NCBI GenBank assembly: GCA_018822065.1
Contig: JAHJKV010000415.1
Span: 1-14,003, forward strand
Reading direction: 5' to 3'
From: Pseudomonadota bacterium
GTDB lineage: Bacteria; Desulfobacterota; Desulfovibrionia; Desulfovibrionales; Desulfovibrionaceae
DNA: 14,003 nt
Shown here one piece after another: positions 13,231 through 14,003 of this stretch. Numbering within the stretch: position 1 is the first letter of the stretch; every line of letters begins with the position of its first letter. The notes under the pieces are model-generated. The model was not told the origin of the DNA and ran no database searches. It saw only the letters and a program-made list of their open reading frames with translations. The position numbers were made by a program, and so were the translations under genes.

Positions 13231-13977
13231 ATGAACGAGACTTTGAAGACTGGTTCCGATGAAATCCTCGGCATCTTTTCCGTGCAGAAGGCCATGAAGA
13301 TAGGTACTGGCACCACCAGCAAACGAGTGCAGCAAACCTTCTACTATTTCGTTTACAACGAGGACGAGAAGCGGGTTGCCATCCAGCCCATGGGAGACAA
13401 CTATACGCCCATCGGCAACAAGCGGGTCATCGACCGCGAGGAGCTGATGGCCGAATATCTTCCCGAACCGTCCATCTGGCAGGAAAAGGCCCTGCCGAGA
13501 ATGCGCGAGGTCACCAAGTCCGTGGCCAGGGGCGACAAGTTCCGCAAGCGCGGCGAGACCTTCACCGCGGAGATGGAATACGGCAAGGCCATCAAGCTGG
13601 ACGAGCGAAACGTGCGCGCCAATTTTGGCATCGGCCTGGTGTTCATCGCCCGGGGCGAAAAGGAAAAGGCCCACGAGGTCTTCGAGCGCGTGGTCTCCAT
13701 CGAGGCCGCCTTCGAGGAGGAGCACAAGCACCTCTTCAACGAGTTCGGCATCAACCTGCGCAAGTCCGGCATGTTCGACGACGCCATCGACTACTACAAG
13801 CGCTCCATGGAAATCTCCCCCTCGGATGAGAACCTGCACCTGAACCTGGCCCGCGCCTACTACGAAAAAGGCGACCTGGCCCAGGCCAGCGTCTACGTGG
13901 ATTCCGCCCTGAAGCTCAATCCAGCCCACGAAGAGGGCAATACGTTCAGGAAGCATCTGACCAAGAAGGGCGTTTGA
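13231..13977 (+). CDS. Tetratricopeptide-repeat protein of unknown function
   Basis: A 248-residue protein without signal peptide or membrane segment, so probably cytoplasmic. The N-terminal 80 residues hold a distinct non-TPR region: EILGIFSVQKAMKIGTGTT followed by aromatic QQTFYYFVYN, then a basic stretch. From about residue 95 come four TPR-like helical pairs: about 95-128, 129-162, 167-200 (GMFDDAIDYYKRSMEISPSD) and 201-234 (NLHLNLARAYYEKGDLAQASVYVDSALKLNP). The last two fit the TPR consensus best. TPR arrays bind partner proteins; no catalytic motif is seen. GGGAG lies 10 bases before the ATG at 13231, and the stop is TGA at 13975-13977. I recall similar N-termini in TPR proteins of Desulfovibrio but cannot name a function. 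A link with the upstream c-di-GMP gene is possible by position only. Confidence 0.85.
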   Translation: MNETLKTGSDEILGIFSVQKAMKIGTGTTSKRVQQTFYYFVYNEDEKRVAIQPMGDNYTPIGNKRVIDREELMAEYLPEPSIWQEKALPRMREVTKSVARGDKFRKRGETFTAEMEYGKAIKLDERNVRANFGIGLVFIARGEKEKAHEVFERVVSIEAAFEEEHKHLFNEFGINLRKSGMFDDAIDYYKRSMEISPSDENLHLNLARAYYEKGDLAQASVYVDSALKLNPAHEEGNTFRKHLTKKGV

Positions 13978-14003
13978 CTCTCCCCATGTCATCGATCCAA
14001 GGG

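Overview
The window is GC-rich, densely coded bacterial DNA of Gram-negative type: it has Sec signal peptides, a lipoprotein signal, TRAP transport and periplasmic sensor domains. Gene content and protein style (fused TAXI-TRAP permease, malic enzyme, many sensory proteins, a TPR protein with an EILGIF...GTGTT N-terminus) suggest a sulfate reducer of the Desulfovibrionaceae (Desulfovibrio/Pseudodesulfovibrio). That placement is inference from protein character, with no marker gene to confirm it.

Left part (1-8268, all on the minus strand). In transcription order: a membrane sensor kinase with a DctB-like periplasmic Cache region, two PAS domains and a NarL-type (HisKA_3) transmitter (8268-5770); its NarL/UhpA-type response regulator (5773-5132, ATGA overlap); a lipoprotein TAXI-family solute-binding protein (4956-3922); a second, secreted TAXI solute-binding protein (3496-2504); one fused DctQM-type TRAP permease (2325-397) ending at a clean intrinsic terminator (348-374); and the N-terminus of a malic enzyme running off the left edge (231-1). 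Each binding-protein gene is preceded by the same 42-bp element (38/42 identical). It holds the palindrome GTAAGAA-N3-TTCTTAC and is followed, at exactly the same distance, by an extended -10 CCCTGnTA. This looks like one regulon: the kinase senses a carboxylate (C4-dicarboxylate is the best guess), the regulator or another dimeric factor acts at two matching promoters, the transporter imports the substrate, and malic enzyme may use it.

Right part (8441-13977, plus strand). A SpoU/TrmJ-type RNA 2'-O-methyltransferase (8441-9226) diverges from the kinase gene. It is followed by a two-gene unit with a 4-bp GTGA overlap: a LivJ-like periplasmic binding protein with no permease nearby (9279-10523) and a membrane receptor with HAMP, PAS, GGDEF and EAL domains (10520-13129) whose cyclase, phosphodiesterase and I-site motifs all look intact. 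This layout resembles the NspS-MbaA pair of Vibrio cholerae, where a binding protein controls c-di-GMP turnover rather than transport. A TPR protein of unknown function closes the window (13231-13977).

No tRNA, rRNA, CRISPR array, insertion sequence or prophage feature was found. Non-coding stretches longer than 300 bases: only 3497-3921, which holds a hairpin, an operator/promoter and a structured leader, each listed. The most interesting signals are the duplicated operator-promoter module and the binding protein/c-di-GMP receptor pair.
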